A DNA stretch of 64,000 bases from Grimontia kaedaensis (lineage in GTDB: Bacteria; Pseudomonadota; Gammaproteobacteria; Enterobacterales; Vibrionaceae), in contig NZ_CP082276.1 in assembly GCF_023746615.1 (NCBI RefSeq), positions 992,001 to 1,056,000 of the forward strand. The letters are read 5' to 3'. Below the pieces are notes generated by a model. It did no database searches. It saw nothing but the letters and a program-made list of their open reading frames with translations, and was not told the origin of the DNA. The translations under genes were made by a program, and so were the position numbers. The first letter of the stretch is position 1. The number at the start of each line of letters is the position of its first letter. Positions 16,616-25,272 of this stretch are shown here, one piece after another.

Positions 16616-17437
16616 CTAACCCTGCAAGACGGATGATACGAGCAACTGTGTGTAAGGATGTTGCGGATCGTCGAGCACCTGATCGGTCAGCCCGGTTTCG
16701 ACAATTCGACTCTCTTTCATCACCACCAATCGGTGAGCCAGTAATCTCGCGACAGCCAAATCATGGGTCACAATGACCACAGACAGCCCTAACTCCGTAA
16801 CGAGATTTCGAATCAAATCCAGCAGCCGTGCCTGCACAGACACATCAAGCCCGCCTGTCGGTTCATCCATAAAGATGAGTCTCGGATTCGTCACCAGATT
16901 GCGGGCAATTTGCAGTCTCTGCTGCATACCGCCGGAGAAAGTGATTGGCATATCGTCGATTCGGTCTTTAGGAATCTCCACCTGAGAAAGCCAGTCCAAC
17001 GCTTGCTCCCGAATATCGCCGTAATGTCGGTTTCCTACTGCCATCAGTCGTTCGCCGATGTTGCCACCAGCAGAAACCCGCGGGCGTAATCCATCCATCG
17101 GATGCTGATGAACCACTCCCCAATCGGTGCGCAGTAATCGACGGCGTTCACTTTCAGAAAGCGCATAGAGGCTCGCTTGAGAGCCATCTTCAAACTGGTA
17201 ATTCACTGCGCCACAATCTGGCGTTTCACGACCTGAAAGCACACGTAACAAGGTGCTTTTTCCAGAGCCTGACTCACCCACAATACCCAGCACTTCACCT
17301 GGCCATATAGCAAAAGAGATGTCCTGACACCCCTTGCCTGGCTGATAAAGCTTGGTGAGGTTTTCTACTTCCAAAAGTGGCTGCAAATTCGTTGCTCGCA
17401 TCGTCGCGTACTCGCGACCTAACTCTGTTACTGACAC
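16616..17437 (-). CDS. phnK: PhnK C-P lyase complex ABC-type ATPase
   Basis: Up to 273 residues (E. coli 252). Walker [10 protein letters not shown], signature [14 protein letters not shown] and Walker [13 protein letters not shown] are intact. PhnK binds the PhnJ face of the C-P lyase core. The GTG at 17437 has a strong AGGAG upstream and overlaps phnJ by 10 bases; an ATG at 17401 would give a length nearer the E. coli protein. It belongs to the phnF-to-phnN operon. Confidence 0.95.
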   Translation of the reverse strand: MSVTELGREYATMRATNLQPLLEVENLTKLYQPGKGCQDISFAIWPGEVLGIVGESGSGKSTLLRVLSGRETPDCGAVNYQFEDGSQASLYALSESERRRLLRTDWGVVHQHPMDGLRPRVSAGGNIGERLMAVGNRHYGDIREQALDWLSQVEIPKDRIDDMPITFSGGMQQRLQIARNLVTNPRLIFMDEPTGGLDVSVQARLLDLIRNLVTELGLSVVIVTHDLAVARLLAHRLVVMKESRIVETGLTDQVLDDPQHPYTQLLVSSVLQG

Positions 17438-18315
17438 GCGCGCTTCTCCTCTTGCTCCTTTTTCAGAGCATTTTTTGACTGCTTGTCATTGCAATAATCG
17501 GTATCAGAACACACGAAAATTCGGTTGCCTTTATCATCCGTGACTACTTCATCCAGAAAGCTGGTTGTTGAACCACAGATGCAGCAAGGCTCACCCCATT
17601 GCTGAATTTCAAAGGGGTGATCGTCGAAATCCAGACTCTTCACATCGGTATAGGGAGGAATGGCGTAAATACGCTTTTCACGCCCAGCGCCAAAGAGTTG
17701 CAGTGCGGGCATTTGATCCATCTTGGGGTTATCGAATTTCGGAATAGGCGAAGGATCCATGATGTAGCGACCATTAACACGCACTGGGTAAGCGTATGCG
17801 GTCGAGATATGGCCATAGCGCGCGATGTCCTCGTAGAGCTTCACATGCATAACGCCATATTCTTCCAGACCATGCATTTTGCGTGTTTCCGTCTCACGCG
17901 GTTCAATAAAACGCAATGGCTCAGGGATCGGCACCTGATACACCAGTATCTGGCCTTCGTTCAGTGTTTTTTCTGGAATGCGGTGGCGGGTCTGAATCAG
18001 CGTAGCCTGCTCTGTGCGCTCAGTAGTTTCAACGCCGGCAACCTTTTCAAAGAAGTGGCGGATGGAAACCGCGTTTGTGGTGTCGTCAGCCCCTTGGTCA
18101 ATCACTTTAAGCACATCAGGCCCACCGATAATGGCAGCGGTGATTTGAATACCGCCTGTGCCCCAGCCATAAGGCATGGGCATTTCGCGGCCACCAAACG
18201 GCACCTGATAACCGGGAATCGCAATGGCTTTTAGCAGGGCACGTCGAATCATGCGTTTGGTTTGTTCATCGAGATAACCGAAGTTATAACCACTTTGAAC
18301 GGCTTGCGTAGTCAT
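17428..18315 (-). CDS. phnJ: PhnJ carbon-phosphorus lyase
   Basis: 295 residues. The radical SAM enzyme that cleaves the C-P bond of ribose 1-phosphonate 5-phosphate, releasing alkane. The characteristic cysteines are present at 244, 247, 269 and 275 with the same spacing as E. coli Cys241, 244, 266 and 272. The conserved glycine thought to carry the glycyl radical is Gly35 (AIPGYQVPF). All catalytic features look intact. It overlaps phnI by 4 bases (ATGA type), showing coupled translation. Confidence 0.97.
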   Translation of the reverse strand: MTTQAVQSGYNFGYLDEQTKRMIRRALLKAIAIPGYQVPFGGREMPMPYGWGTGGIQITAAIIGGPDVLKVIDQGADDTTNAVSIRHFFEKVAGVETTERTEQATLIQTRHRIPEKTLNEGQILVYQVPIPEPLRFIEPRETETRKMHGLEEYGVMHVKLYEDIARYGHISTAYAYPVRVNGRYIMDPSPIPKFDNPKMDQMPALQLFGAGREKRIYAIPPYTDVKSLDFDDHPFEIQQWGEPCCICGSTTSFLDEVVTDDKGNRIFVCSDTDYCNDKQSKNALKKEQEEKRACQ

Positions 18316-19412
18316 AGCGCTTCTCCTTCGCCCGATGCGTCGCGGGCATCAAATTCTTTTTGAAGCTTGCGGATGAGTTCAAGCTCAGCCTGAAAGTCCA
18401 CGTAGTGCGGCAACTTCAAGTGGCTGACAAAACCCGCGGCTTCAACGTTGTCGCCGTGCGCTAACACAAACTCTTCATCCTGAGCAGGGCCTTGTGGCAC
18501 TTCGTCATATTCGCCACATTGCAACGCTCTATCTACCAACGCCATCGACATCGCTTTACGCTCAGAAAAACCAAACGTGACGCCGTAACCCCTTGTGAAT
18601 TTCGCTTTATGCTTTTTACTGCCTGTGAAGCCATTGATCATCTGGCATTCGGTCATTTCGATATCGCCAATTTCAATGGCAAAGCCTAATTCTTCAGGAA
18701 CGACTTCAAGCGTGACTTTGCCAGAGCGGATTTCGCTGGCAAACGGGTGATTACGCCCATAACCACGTTGGGTGGAATAACCCAATGCCAGCAAGAACCC
18801 CTCATCACTGCGCGCAAGTTGCTGCAACCTTGCACTTCGGTTTGCCGGGAATGTGGGTGGATCCATGGTGATATCATCCGGCGCTACGCCGTTATCTTCC
18901 TCAGTCACCGTCAGGTCGAGGCTTTCCAGAATACTCATCACCCTTGGGCAATGCGCCATCTCATCAACATCACTCAGTTTTGCAGGTTCGCTAAGTTCTC
19001 CACCTTCTGCCAACAAAGCAAAATCAAGCAATCGATGGGTGTAGTCATAAGTTGGCCCGAGGACTTGACCACCCGGCAAATCTTTATAAGTTGCTGAGAT
19101 ACGACGCTCGATTTTCATCGTTTCGGTATTCGCAGGTTCAGTTGCTGCCAAACGAGGTAAGGTGGTGCGATAAGCGCGGAGAAGAAAGATAGCTTCCACC
19201 AAGTCACCGCCAGCTTGTTTGATAGCTAACGCAGCGAGTTCTTTGTCATAAATGCCGCCTTCGGTCATCACACGATCTGTCGCGCCAGCCAGTTGTTCTG
19301 CTATTTGTTCGACATTCAGAGCGGCTTGCGAAAAAGAACCCCGGCGTTTTTTGTTCTGCAATTCATGAGCAGCAGCGATCGCTTTCTCACCGCCTTTTAC
19401 AGCTACATACAT
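18312..19412 (-). CDS. phnI: PhnI C-P lyase core subunit / nucleosidase
   Basis: 366 residues (E. coli 354). The N-terminal MYVAVKGGEKAI and internal LLDFALLAEGGELSEPAKL and EVGDIE-type segments are typical. PhnI, with PhnG, H and L, replaces the adenine of ATP by phosphonate; alone it acts as a purine nucleosidase. It overlaps phnH by 10 bases. No truncation is seen. Confidence 0.96.
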   Translation of the reverse strand: MYVAVKGGEKAIAAAHELQNKKRRGSFSQAALNVEQIAEQLAGATDRVMTEGGIYDKELAALAIKQAGGDLVEAIFLLRAYRTTLPRLAATEPANTETMKIERRISATYKDLPGGQVLGPTYDYTHRLLDFALLAEGGELSEPAKLSDVDEMAHCPRVMSILESLDLTVTEEDNGVAPDDITMDPPTFPANRSARLQQLARSDEGFLLALGYSTQRGYGRNHPFASEIRSGKVTLEVVPEELGFAIEIGDIEMTECQMINGFTGSKKHKAKFTRGYGVTFGFSERKAMSMALVDRALQCGEYDEVPQGPAQDEEFVLAHGDNVEAAGFVSHLKLPHYVDFQAELELIRKLQKEFDARDASGEGEAL

Positions 19413-20011
19413 GTGGCCTCCTCAACTTCCAGGGTCACTTCGGTCGAGCGAGGCAAAGCAATAACGTCGGAGCCAGACGTAAACAGAATATCCACGCCAT
19501 GGGGGAAATGGCTGCGTTTTGTTACCAAAGCCAGAAGAAGCAGCGGGTTCAAACCCTTCACTTTCATTTTCGTTGTCGACTGAATACCGGGGCCAGCCAG
19601 CAACAGCACATCGCCTTCTCTAAGGCTATCTACCTCAATAATCAAGGTGGTGCTTCTGTCCGGGTAGTGTTCGCTACCAACATTGAAACCTTCGAAGTCT
19701 TCCAGTTCACTACCTCTAGCAAGCGCAAAATCGGACTCACACTTCTGATCAATGAGCGGCGCTGCACAGTGAAAACGAATGTTTTCAACCAAGGCTTCAT
19801 CTGAGTTGAAGCGTTCTGATAGCCACAGGCTGGTTGCGTTGTCGGCTAACGTCAGTAACACCTGGGTCGCAGCGCGGCTAGTTGTTCCAAACTCGGCGCT
19901 ATAGTCCAGTGAAACCCGTTTCCCTGGACGGGACATCGCCTCCATTAACGCTCGGAAGACCTGCTGTGCATCATGCACGGGTGACTCAAAACCCGCTGTT
20001 ATCTTGCTCAT
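19403..20011 (-). CDS. phnH: PhnH C-P lyase core subunit
   Basis: 202 residues (E. coli 194). The segments FESPVHDAQQVFRALMEAMS and FPHGVDILF are characteristic of PhnH, a core component of the PhnGHIJ complex without its own active site. The ATG overlaps the phnG stop by 4 bases. Confidence 0.96.
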   Translation of the reverse strand: MSKITAGFESPVHDAQQVFRALMEAMSRPGKRVSLDYSAEFGTTSRAATQVLLTLADNATSLWLSERFNSDEALVENIRFHCAAPLIDQKCESDFALARGSELEDFEGFNVGSEHYPDRSTTLIIEVDSLREGDVLLLAGPGIQSTTKMKVKGLNPLLLLALVTKRSHFPHGVDILFTSGSDVIALPRSTEVTLEVEEATCM

Positions 20012-20460
20012 TCGTCCTCTCCTCTCACCATGGTGAAAAAGTCGACTTTACTGGTCGCCACTTCCCTTGCACGCAACTGCTCCTGTTCTGCTTTTTCTGC
20101 GGCGAGCGGCGATATCAGGGCTTGCTGCAGCACATCATGTGCTGGGGTTTGCATCAATGCATCCACCACAGCAGCGAGTTCTGCATGCGGCTTGTTTCTT
20201 CCAGTGACATAGCTGTAACCCAGCTCGCCACTACCCAGTCGAACCACAGCACGGGTGATGGTGACATCGCCCATATTGAAAGCGTTGCCTGTACCACCCA
20301 TTCGAGCGCGTACCTGAGCCAACCCCAGTTCAGGTGCGCGAACCAACTGGTATTGTGGGTCAAGTGCGAGTTTTTCCCAGTGCGTTATCAGCGCATTGGT
20401 ATCCGTTCTGGCGAGGACTGACATCCAGCGCTGGCGCGGTGTTTGCTGTTCCTGTTCCAT
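20008..20460 (-). CDS. phnG: PhnG C-P lyase core subunit
   Basis: 150 residues, as in E. coli. The segments RQRWMSVLART and SYVTGRNKPHAELAAVVDAL are diagnostic of PhnG, a subunit of the ribose 1-phosphonate 5-triphosphate synthase core. It starts directly after the phnF stop codon, so the regulator and the lyase genes are one transcription unit. Confidence 0.96.
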   Translation of the reverse strand: MEQEQQTPRQRWMSVLARTDTNALITHWEKLALDPQYQLVRAPELGLAQVRARMGGTGNAFNMGDVTITRAVVRLGSGELGYSYVTGRNKPHAELAAVVDALMQTPAHDVLQQALISPLAAEKAEQEQLRAREVATSKVDFFTMVRGEDE

Positions 20461-21156
20461 TCAGTGCTCCAAAACAATCTCGACCAGATCAGAACGTGTG
20501 TGGGATGATGAAAACTCCACGATCCGGTCGGTTCCTGTGATCACGTTGGTGGTTTTAAACACCATGATGGGCGTCTTGCCAGATAGCTGAAGCAATCGGC
20601 AATCGGTCTTTTTCGGCATCATGGCTCTGAGCCGAGTACTTTTACGAGTGAGGTGTACGTCCAACTTGTCTTTGAGAAAAGCGTGTAGCGAACCCACTTG
20701 GAAATGCTTTACTACCGACCACCATTCAAGGTCGGCAAGGTAGTGATCAATCACGCTCGCTGGCATGCCATTAATCTTTCTGAGGGTGCGAAGTTTGATC
20801 ACTTGCGATTCCATCTCGACATCAAACATGCCTGCTATTTTCTCGTTCGCAGCCACCAGCCCACTGCTGATCACTTGACTGGTCGGCAAACTGCCCTGTT
20901 CCATCAAGTTGTCCGTAAAGTGGGCACCGGCGTGAAGCGGATAGTCATAAGGTTGGCTGACCACCATGTTGCCCCGACCCTGTTGGCGCTCAATGAGGCC
21001 AGTAAAGACCAGTTCATCAATTGCACGTCTCACCGTATGCCGGTTCACGTCGTACTTCTTTGCCAGCTTGGATTCAGGCGGCAGGTAGTCCCCCGCCTGA
21101 AAATGGCTGCGAACTTCCTGTTCAAGATGTCTGGCGATATCTAAATAAACTCGCAT
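20461..21156 (-). CDS. phnF: PhnF GntR/HutC-family transcriptional regulator
   Basis: About 231 residues. The N-terminal winged helix is seen as SKLAKKYDVNRHTVRRAIDE and the C-terminal UTRA effector domain spans residues 85-230. PhnF proteins repress phn genes. The ATG at 21156 with AGAGGG upstream is preferred to a longer start at 21183. It is the first gene of the lyase operon. The candidate operator TTATCTAGACAAGT lies 35 bases upstream of its start and is repeated before phnC, suggesting control of both units including itself. Confidence 0.92.
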   Translation of the reverse strand: MRVYLDIARHLEQEVRSHFQAGDYLPPESKLAKKYDVNRHTVRRAIDELVFTGLIERQQGRGNMVVSQPYDYPLHAGAHFTDNLMEQGSLPTSQVISSGLVAANEKIAGMFDVEMESQVIKLRTLRKINGMPASVIDHYLADLEWWSVVKHFQVGSLHAFLKDKLDVHLTRKSTRLRAMMPKKTDCRLLQLSGKTPIMVFKTTNVITGTDRIVEFSSSHTRSDLVEIVLEH

Positions 21157-21190
21157 GTTTGATCCCTCTGCATTCCACTGCATTTATGGG

Positions 21191-21204
21191 TTATCTAGAC
21201 AAGT
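21191..21204. promoter_or_regulatory. Candidate PhnF operator before phnF
   Basis: TTATCTAGACAAGT, an imperfect palindrome around TCTAGA, lies between phnE and phnF. The identical 14-mer occurs inverted at 24118-24131 upstream of phnC. GntR/HutC regulators bind short palindromes of this size, so PhnF is the likely binder (inference). Confidence 0.65.
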
Positions 21205-21227
21205 TGGGTGAAATAAAAATACGGCTT

Positions 21228-22016
21228 TTAAATAAACATCTTGCGGATGTGCTGGGATGCGAAGTCGATAAGACTGACAGTCACAATCACGATCAGCATG
21301 ATGGCGGCGGTCTGTTGGAACTGGAATCCGCGAATCGCTTCCCATAGCAACACACCAATGCCACCCGCACCAACCATGCCGACCACGGTGGCTGAGCGGA
21401 CATTTGATTCGAACCGGTACAAGGTGAACGAAATCCAAAGTGGCAATACTTGAGGTAACACCCCGTACATCACTTCCTCAATCTTGTTTGCTCCGGTCGC
21501 GCGAACGCCTTCGACAGGACCGATATCAATCGCTTCGACCGCTTCAGAAAACAGCTTGGCGAGCACGCCCGTGGTGTGAACAAACAAAGCCAATACACCA
21601 GCGAATGGCCCCAGACCGACAGCAACGACGAACAACATCGCGAAAACCATTTCGTTTATGGCTCGCGCTGCATCCATCAAACGGCGCATTGGCTGATAAA
21701 CCCACCAAGGCACAATGTTTTCTGCGCAAAGTAGTCCGAAAGGAATCGAAAGAAGGACAGAAAGCACGGTGCCCCAGATAGCGATTTGAATGGTGATCAG
21801 GGTTTCATCGACATAAAGCTTCCAATGTGTGAAATCCGGCGGGAAGAAATCAGACCCCAGCTCTGCCATGTTTCCAGCATCTTTAATGAGTTGTGCTGGA
21901 TTCATCTCAGAACCTTGCCATGACCAGGCAAGCACGATAGCCACAATCAACATGCCAACAAAGCGTTTCCAGTTAGAAGTTTGTGGCGCGGTTAAAACGG
22001 CGGTATTACTGCTCAT
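21228..22016 (-). CDS. phnE: PhnE phosphonate ABC transporter permease
   Basis: 262 residues with about six membrane segments. The cytoplasmic EAA-like loop [20 protein letters not shown] contacts the PhnC ATPase. It imports phosphonates with PhnC and PhnD. A single full-length phnE is present rather than the two tandem permeases seen in some bacteria. A hairpin separates it from phnD. Confidence 0.94.
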   Translation of the reverse strand: MSSNTAVLTAPQTSNWKRFVGMLIVAIVLAWSWQGSEMNPAQLIKDAGNMAELGSDFFPPDFTHWKLYVDETLITIQIAIWGTVLSVLLSIPFGLLCAENIVPWWVYQPMRRLMDAARAINEMVFAMLFVVAVGLGPFAGVLALFVHTTGVLAKLFSEAVEAIDIGPVEGVRATGANKIEEVMYGVLPQVLPLWISFTLYRFESNVRSATVVGMVGAGGIGVLLWEAIRGFQFQQTAAIMLIVIVTVSLIDFASQHIRKMFI

Positions 22017-22057
22017 TTTAGAATTCCATCAGGCTACAAATAACCGAGTTAATAAGA

Positions 22058-22081
22058 AGAGCCGGAGAGAACTCCGGCTCT
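22058..22081 (-). terminator. Attenuator-like hairpin between phnD and phnE
   Basis: AGAGCCGGAG and CTCCGGCTCT form a perfect 10-bp stem with a 4-base loop. On the minus strand TTCTTATT follows. Its place between the binding-protein and permease genes suggests partial termination or mRNA protection, giving more PhnD than PhnE. Confidence 0.7.
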
Positions 22082-22090
22082 GTTGAACCT

Positions 22091-23086
22091 TTATTCCATG
22101 GCTTCCAAAGCACTCATTTGGCGATTTAGTGCTGCCAGGGAACTCTTGATTTTAGTCAGCTCTGCGGCTTGCTTATCAGAGAGCTTGTCTTGGTTGCTCA
22201 GGCCATTCAGCTGCTTGTAAAGCGCCAGTTGACGAATAGGCAGCAGTTGTAGGTCGCTTGATGGCTTGAACGGCGCCCAGTCGAGACCTTTCAGAATCGC
22301 AACTTCCTGTGCGTCGCCCGTTGTGCCGTAGTTCATGAAGAAGCTGTAGATGTCTTGTTTCACGTTATCTGGCAGGTTCTTACGCCACACGATTGGGTCA
22401 GAAGGGATGAGTGGCGATTGCCAAATCACTTTAATGTTTTTGAATTTTTCAGGATTGGTGCGCTCGAAGCGACGCATATTTTCAGTGTTGTTGGTCGCCA
22501 CATCCACTTGCTTGTTAGCAACCGCGAACAGGTTTACTTCGTGGCTTGAGTTGAGCGTACGTTTGAAGTCACTTGGCTGGATGTTGTTCTTCGCGAACAC
22601 ATAGTAAGAAGGCACCAAGAAGCCAGAAGTAGAGTTAGGATCACCGTTACCAAAAGCCAACTTATTGCGGCTTGCAATCATGTCTTCAACGCTATTGATT
22701 GGGCTATCTTTGTGGACCACCAAAAGGCTCCAGTAGCCCGGATTACCTTCTGAATCGACAGTTTGCGCGAAGATTTCACCGCCAGAACGGTCGACCGCTT
22801 CCATCGCGGATTTGTTGCCAAACCATGCAACGTCAACTTTGTCAAAACGCATGCCCTGAATGATTCCCGCGTAGTCAGGCGCAAAGTAGGCTTTCACTTC
22901 CATACCCAGTTTTTTGCTCATGTCGTCCAGGAACGGGTCCCAAACGGATTTGAGGTTTTGCTGAGATTCCGTAGAAATAATACCGAAGTTCAGGGTGTCC
23001 ATTTTTTCATCTGCAGAAACTGGCGCAGCAACTGCCGCAGCCAGCATGCTAAGTCCACAGGTGATTGTGCGTAGTACTCGTAACAT
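22091..23086 (-). CDS. phnD: PhnD phosphonate-binding periplasmic protein
   Basis: 331 residues with an N-terminal signal peptide (cleavage near APVSADEK). It belongs to the phosphate/phosphonate substrate-binding family: LNFGIISTES, YAGIIQGMRFDKVDVAWFG and GDPNSTSGFLVPSYY are typical ligand-site segments, the last being the usual D-P-x-S-T-S-G phosphonate-binding loop. It delivers alkylphosphonate to PhnE. Confidence 0.95.
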   Translation of the reverse strand: MLRVLRTITCGLSMLAAAVAAPVSADEKMDTLNFGIISTESQQNLKSVWDPFLDDMSKKLGMEVKAYFAPDYAGIIQGMRFDKVDVAWFGNKSAMEAVDRSGGEIFAQTVDSEGNPGYWSLLVVHKDSPINSVEDMIASRNKLAFGNGDPNSTSGFLVPSYYVFAKNNIQPSDFKRTLNSSHEVNLFAVANKQVDVATNNTENMRRFERTNPEKFKNIKVIWQSPLIPSDPIVWRKNLPDNVKQDIYSFFMNYGTTGDAQEVAILKGLDWAPFKPSSDLQLLPIRQLALYKQLNGLSNQDKLSDKQAAELTKIKSSLAALNRQMSALEAME

Positions 23087-23113
23087 CTTCGTCTTCCTTT
23101 GTGTGTTAACGGT

Positions 23114-23947
23114 TTAACTGATTAGAGAAAGTGGCGCTCTTCCCAAAGAAATCGGTTGCTCTTCCACACCGACTTCCAAATTCATTTCTGATTTACTGCC
23201 ATAGAGTTCGGCGAGGGCCAGCTTATCGATCGCCGCACTTTCGCCTTGATAGAAGATTTTTCCGTCACGTAATGCCACAACGTGCTGACAGTATTTGAGG
23301 GCGTGATCAACCTGGTGAAGCGTAACGATCACAGGGATACCCTCACGCTGGTTGATGTCGCTGAGTAGCTCCATCACGATGCGTGAAGACTCTGGATCCA
23401 GAGAAGCAATAGGCTCGTCGGCAAAAATGATGCGGGCTTTTTGCATGAGTGCACGGGCAATGGCGACACGCTGTTGCTGTCCGCCCGACAGAGTAGAAAC
23501 GCGCTGATGAGCGAAGTCTTGCATGCCAACACGCTCTAGTGCGGCCATTGCTTCTGCTTTCTGTTGCTTGGTGAAGTTACCAGTGATCGTGCGCCAGAAT
23601 GGCGTATAGTTGAGCGCCCCAATCAACACGTTGGTCATCACTGACAGGCGGTTCACTAAATTGAACTGCTGGAAGATATAACCAGCTTGGGCACGACAGT
23701 TTCGAACCTGACCTGAAGCTCGGCCTTGGCTCTGTACGGTTTTGCCAAGTACCTGAATCTTTCCGTCTTGCGTTTTGTCAGAAAAGACCAAACCGCTGAG
23801 ATGCCGAAGCAGCGTAGATTTTCCTGAGCCCGAGGGCCCAAGAAGTGCGGTCATTTCTTTGTGTTGGATCTTGAGGTTGATCTGGTCAAGCGCTTTGTTT
23901 TTTCCAAACGTCTTCGTCAGACCATTCACTTCGATGATGCTATCCAT
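23114..23947 (-). CDS. phnC: PhnC phosphonate ABC transporter ATPase
   Basis: 277 residues. Walker A GPSGSGKST, signature LSGGQQQRVAIARAL and Walker B IIFADEPIASLD are intact. It energises phosphonate import and is the first gene of the phnC-D-E unit. The long upstream region holds two copies of the probable PhnF operator. Confidence 0.95.
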   Translation of the reverse strand: MDSIIEVNGLTKTFGKNKALDQINLKIQHKEMTALLGPSGSGKSTLLRHLSGLVFSDKTQDGKIQVLGKTVQSQGRASGQVRNCRAQAGYIFQQFNLVNRLSVMTNVLIGALNYTPFWRTITGNFTKQQKAEAMAALERVGMQDFAHQRVSTLSGGQQQRVAIARALMQKARIIFADEPIASLDPESSRIVMELLSDINQREGIPVIVTLHQVDHALKYCQHVVALRDGKIFYQGESAAIDKLALAELYGSKSEMNLEVGVEEQPISLGRAPLSLIS

Positions 23948-24097
23948 TTTTCAGGGAACCTCGTTATGTGGTGTCCCTATCGTGTGGTCTGTTTGTGTCG
24001 TTTTTATAACGAAATGGTGTCAGGGAAGTTGACGTATAATTTGGTGAGATAGAGGTCTAATTAGCTTGGAAGCGCCTATTTACGGGGGCTAGAGAGG

Positions 24098-24131
24098 TTA
24101 TCTAGATAAGTTAATCGACTTGTCTAGATAA
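24098..24131. promoter_or_regulatory. Paired PhnF-type operators upstream of phnC
   Basis: TTATCTAGATAAGT (24098-24111) and ACTTGTCTAGATAA (24118-24131) are head-to-head copies of the motif before phnF, separated by 6 bases. The first contains the perfect palindrome TTATCTAGATAA. A TAGACA / TAGATA promoter-like pair on the minus strand overlaps them, as expected for a repressor site (promoter call is weak). Confidence 0.65.
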
Positions 24132-24177
24132 CGCCGTCATTAAAGATTAATACTCAGCCAGTGATGTAGCCAGTGGG

Positions 24178-24489
24178 TTAGTGGGTCACTTTAATCTGGA
24201 CTTTGTAGGGTGTTTCTAACTGCATGGTGTCACCAAATTTCACTATGGTTTCCAATGCCAGGACTTCACCGTCAAATTTGGTTTTCTTGTTCTCAATGAG
24301 GTCGCGCCAAATGTCGTCTAACGACAAAATACGGGAATTATTAAACCCTTCAAATGACAGTCTCATACACTGCTGCCAATCTTTACCGCTGCCTGTTCTT
24401 TCATACTCAGCGCCGACTTCACCGACCGTTCTCTTGGACGACACTTCAACATAAAATTCGGCAACTTCTTGTTCTCTCCATGTGTTCAT
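24178..24489 (-). CDS. Hypothetical protein
   Basis: A 103-residue soluble protein, rich in charged residues, beginning MNTWREQEVAEFYVEV. No family was recognised. The plausible start, good amino-acid composition and absence of a competing frame support a real gene. It sits upstream of the phnC promoter on the same strand; its relation to phosphonate use is unclear. Confidence 0.55.
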   Translation of the reverse strand: MNTWREQEVAEFYVEVSSKRTVGEVGAEYERTGSGKDWQQCMRLSFEGFNNSRILSLDDIWRDLIENKKTKFDGEVLALETIVKFGDTMQLETPYKVQIKVTH

Positions 24490-24581
24490 CTTGGATGCCT
24501 CTTAGTCTTAGCTTTTTGAAATTATAGATAGAGGCAAAACCATTTGTTTCTTTTGTGAGACAAATGTGACCTGCGGCGCTT

Positions 24582-25151
24582 TTAGCGACGCCACCAGATA
24601 ATCAAATGAAGTAGAGCAAAAATACCATGCCCCAAAACATACGCTTCGACCGCGGTAACCGCTGTTTTATGGATGGTCAGAAAATCGGAGCTATTCGGGT
24701 TTTCATTAAGCATAGCGATCGCCCACAAAGCACCAGTGACTGTCGCTAGTATCAATGCTAACAACCCCAGTCCTTCAATCGTTGCTACTAGACCAGCCGG
24801 TTTTGGTGATGGTAATCGACCGGTTTTGAAAATGCGTAGGTCAGCTTTTATCACTTTGAAGTTACCAGATAGCCATGGGTACATGTCGGTCAAAGGACGA
24901 CGGTTAATCACAGTGACAAAAAACACCATTGAGAAAAGTAGTAGCGCCACTCCGCTGTACATATGGATATGGTCAATCAATGTGAGGTGATAAACCGTTG
25001 CATCATTACTCACATGCATCCCTGCGGCAGATACCAACTGAAAGAGCACCCAACTTAACGTGATAAAGTGGAGCCATTTTTCCGCTGAGGGTAACCGTGC
25101 AAATAGGAAGGAAAGACCGCGGAGCGTTTTGTTAGGAATTTGAGCGTGCAT
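24582..25151 (-). CDS. Cytochrome b561-like membrane protein
   Basis: A 189-residue protein with four predicted membrane helices. Histidines in EKWLHFITLSW, IDHIHMYSGVALL and the last helix (EAYVLGHGIFALLH) are placed as heme-b ligands of the cytochrome b/b6-type (Ni,Fe-hydrogenase b-like) family. It probably passes electrons across the inner membrane. No partner redox gene is adjacent; the cytochrome c-domain protein at 10.4 kb is too far away to infer pairing. Confidence 0.65.
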   Translation of the reverse strand: MHAQIPNKTLRGLSFLFARLPSAEKWLHFITLSWVLFQLVSAAGMHVSNDATVYHLTLIDHIHMYSGVALLLFSMVFFVTVINRRPLTDMYPWLSGNFKVIKADLRIFKTGRLPSPKPAGLVATIEGLGLLALILATVTGALWAIAMLNENPNSSDFLTIHKTAVTAVEAYVLGHGIFALLHLIIWWRR

Positions 25152-25230
25152 AACACCATGACTGCTAATGAAATTTAAGCAAGTCTATGAAGGGATGTCA
25201 CACCAAGTTGTTTCAAAAGTGAAGAATTTA

Positions 25231-25260
25231 TAAAAAAAGCGGGAAACTATGTTCCCGCTT
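25231..25260 (-). terminator. Intrinsic terminator of the chitinase gene
   Basis: On the minus strand AAGCGGGAA pairs with TTCCCGCTT and is followed by seven T residues, just after the chitinase stop codon. Confidence 0.9.
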
Positions 25261-25272
25261 ATCAATTTTGCG

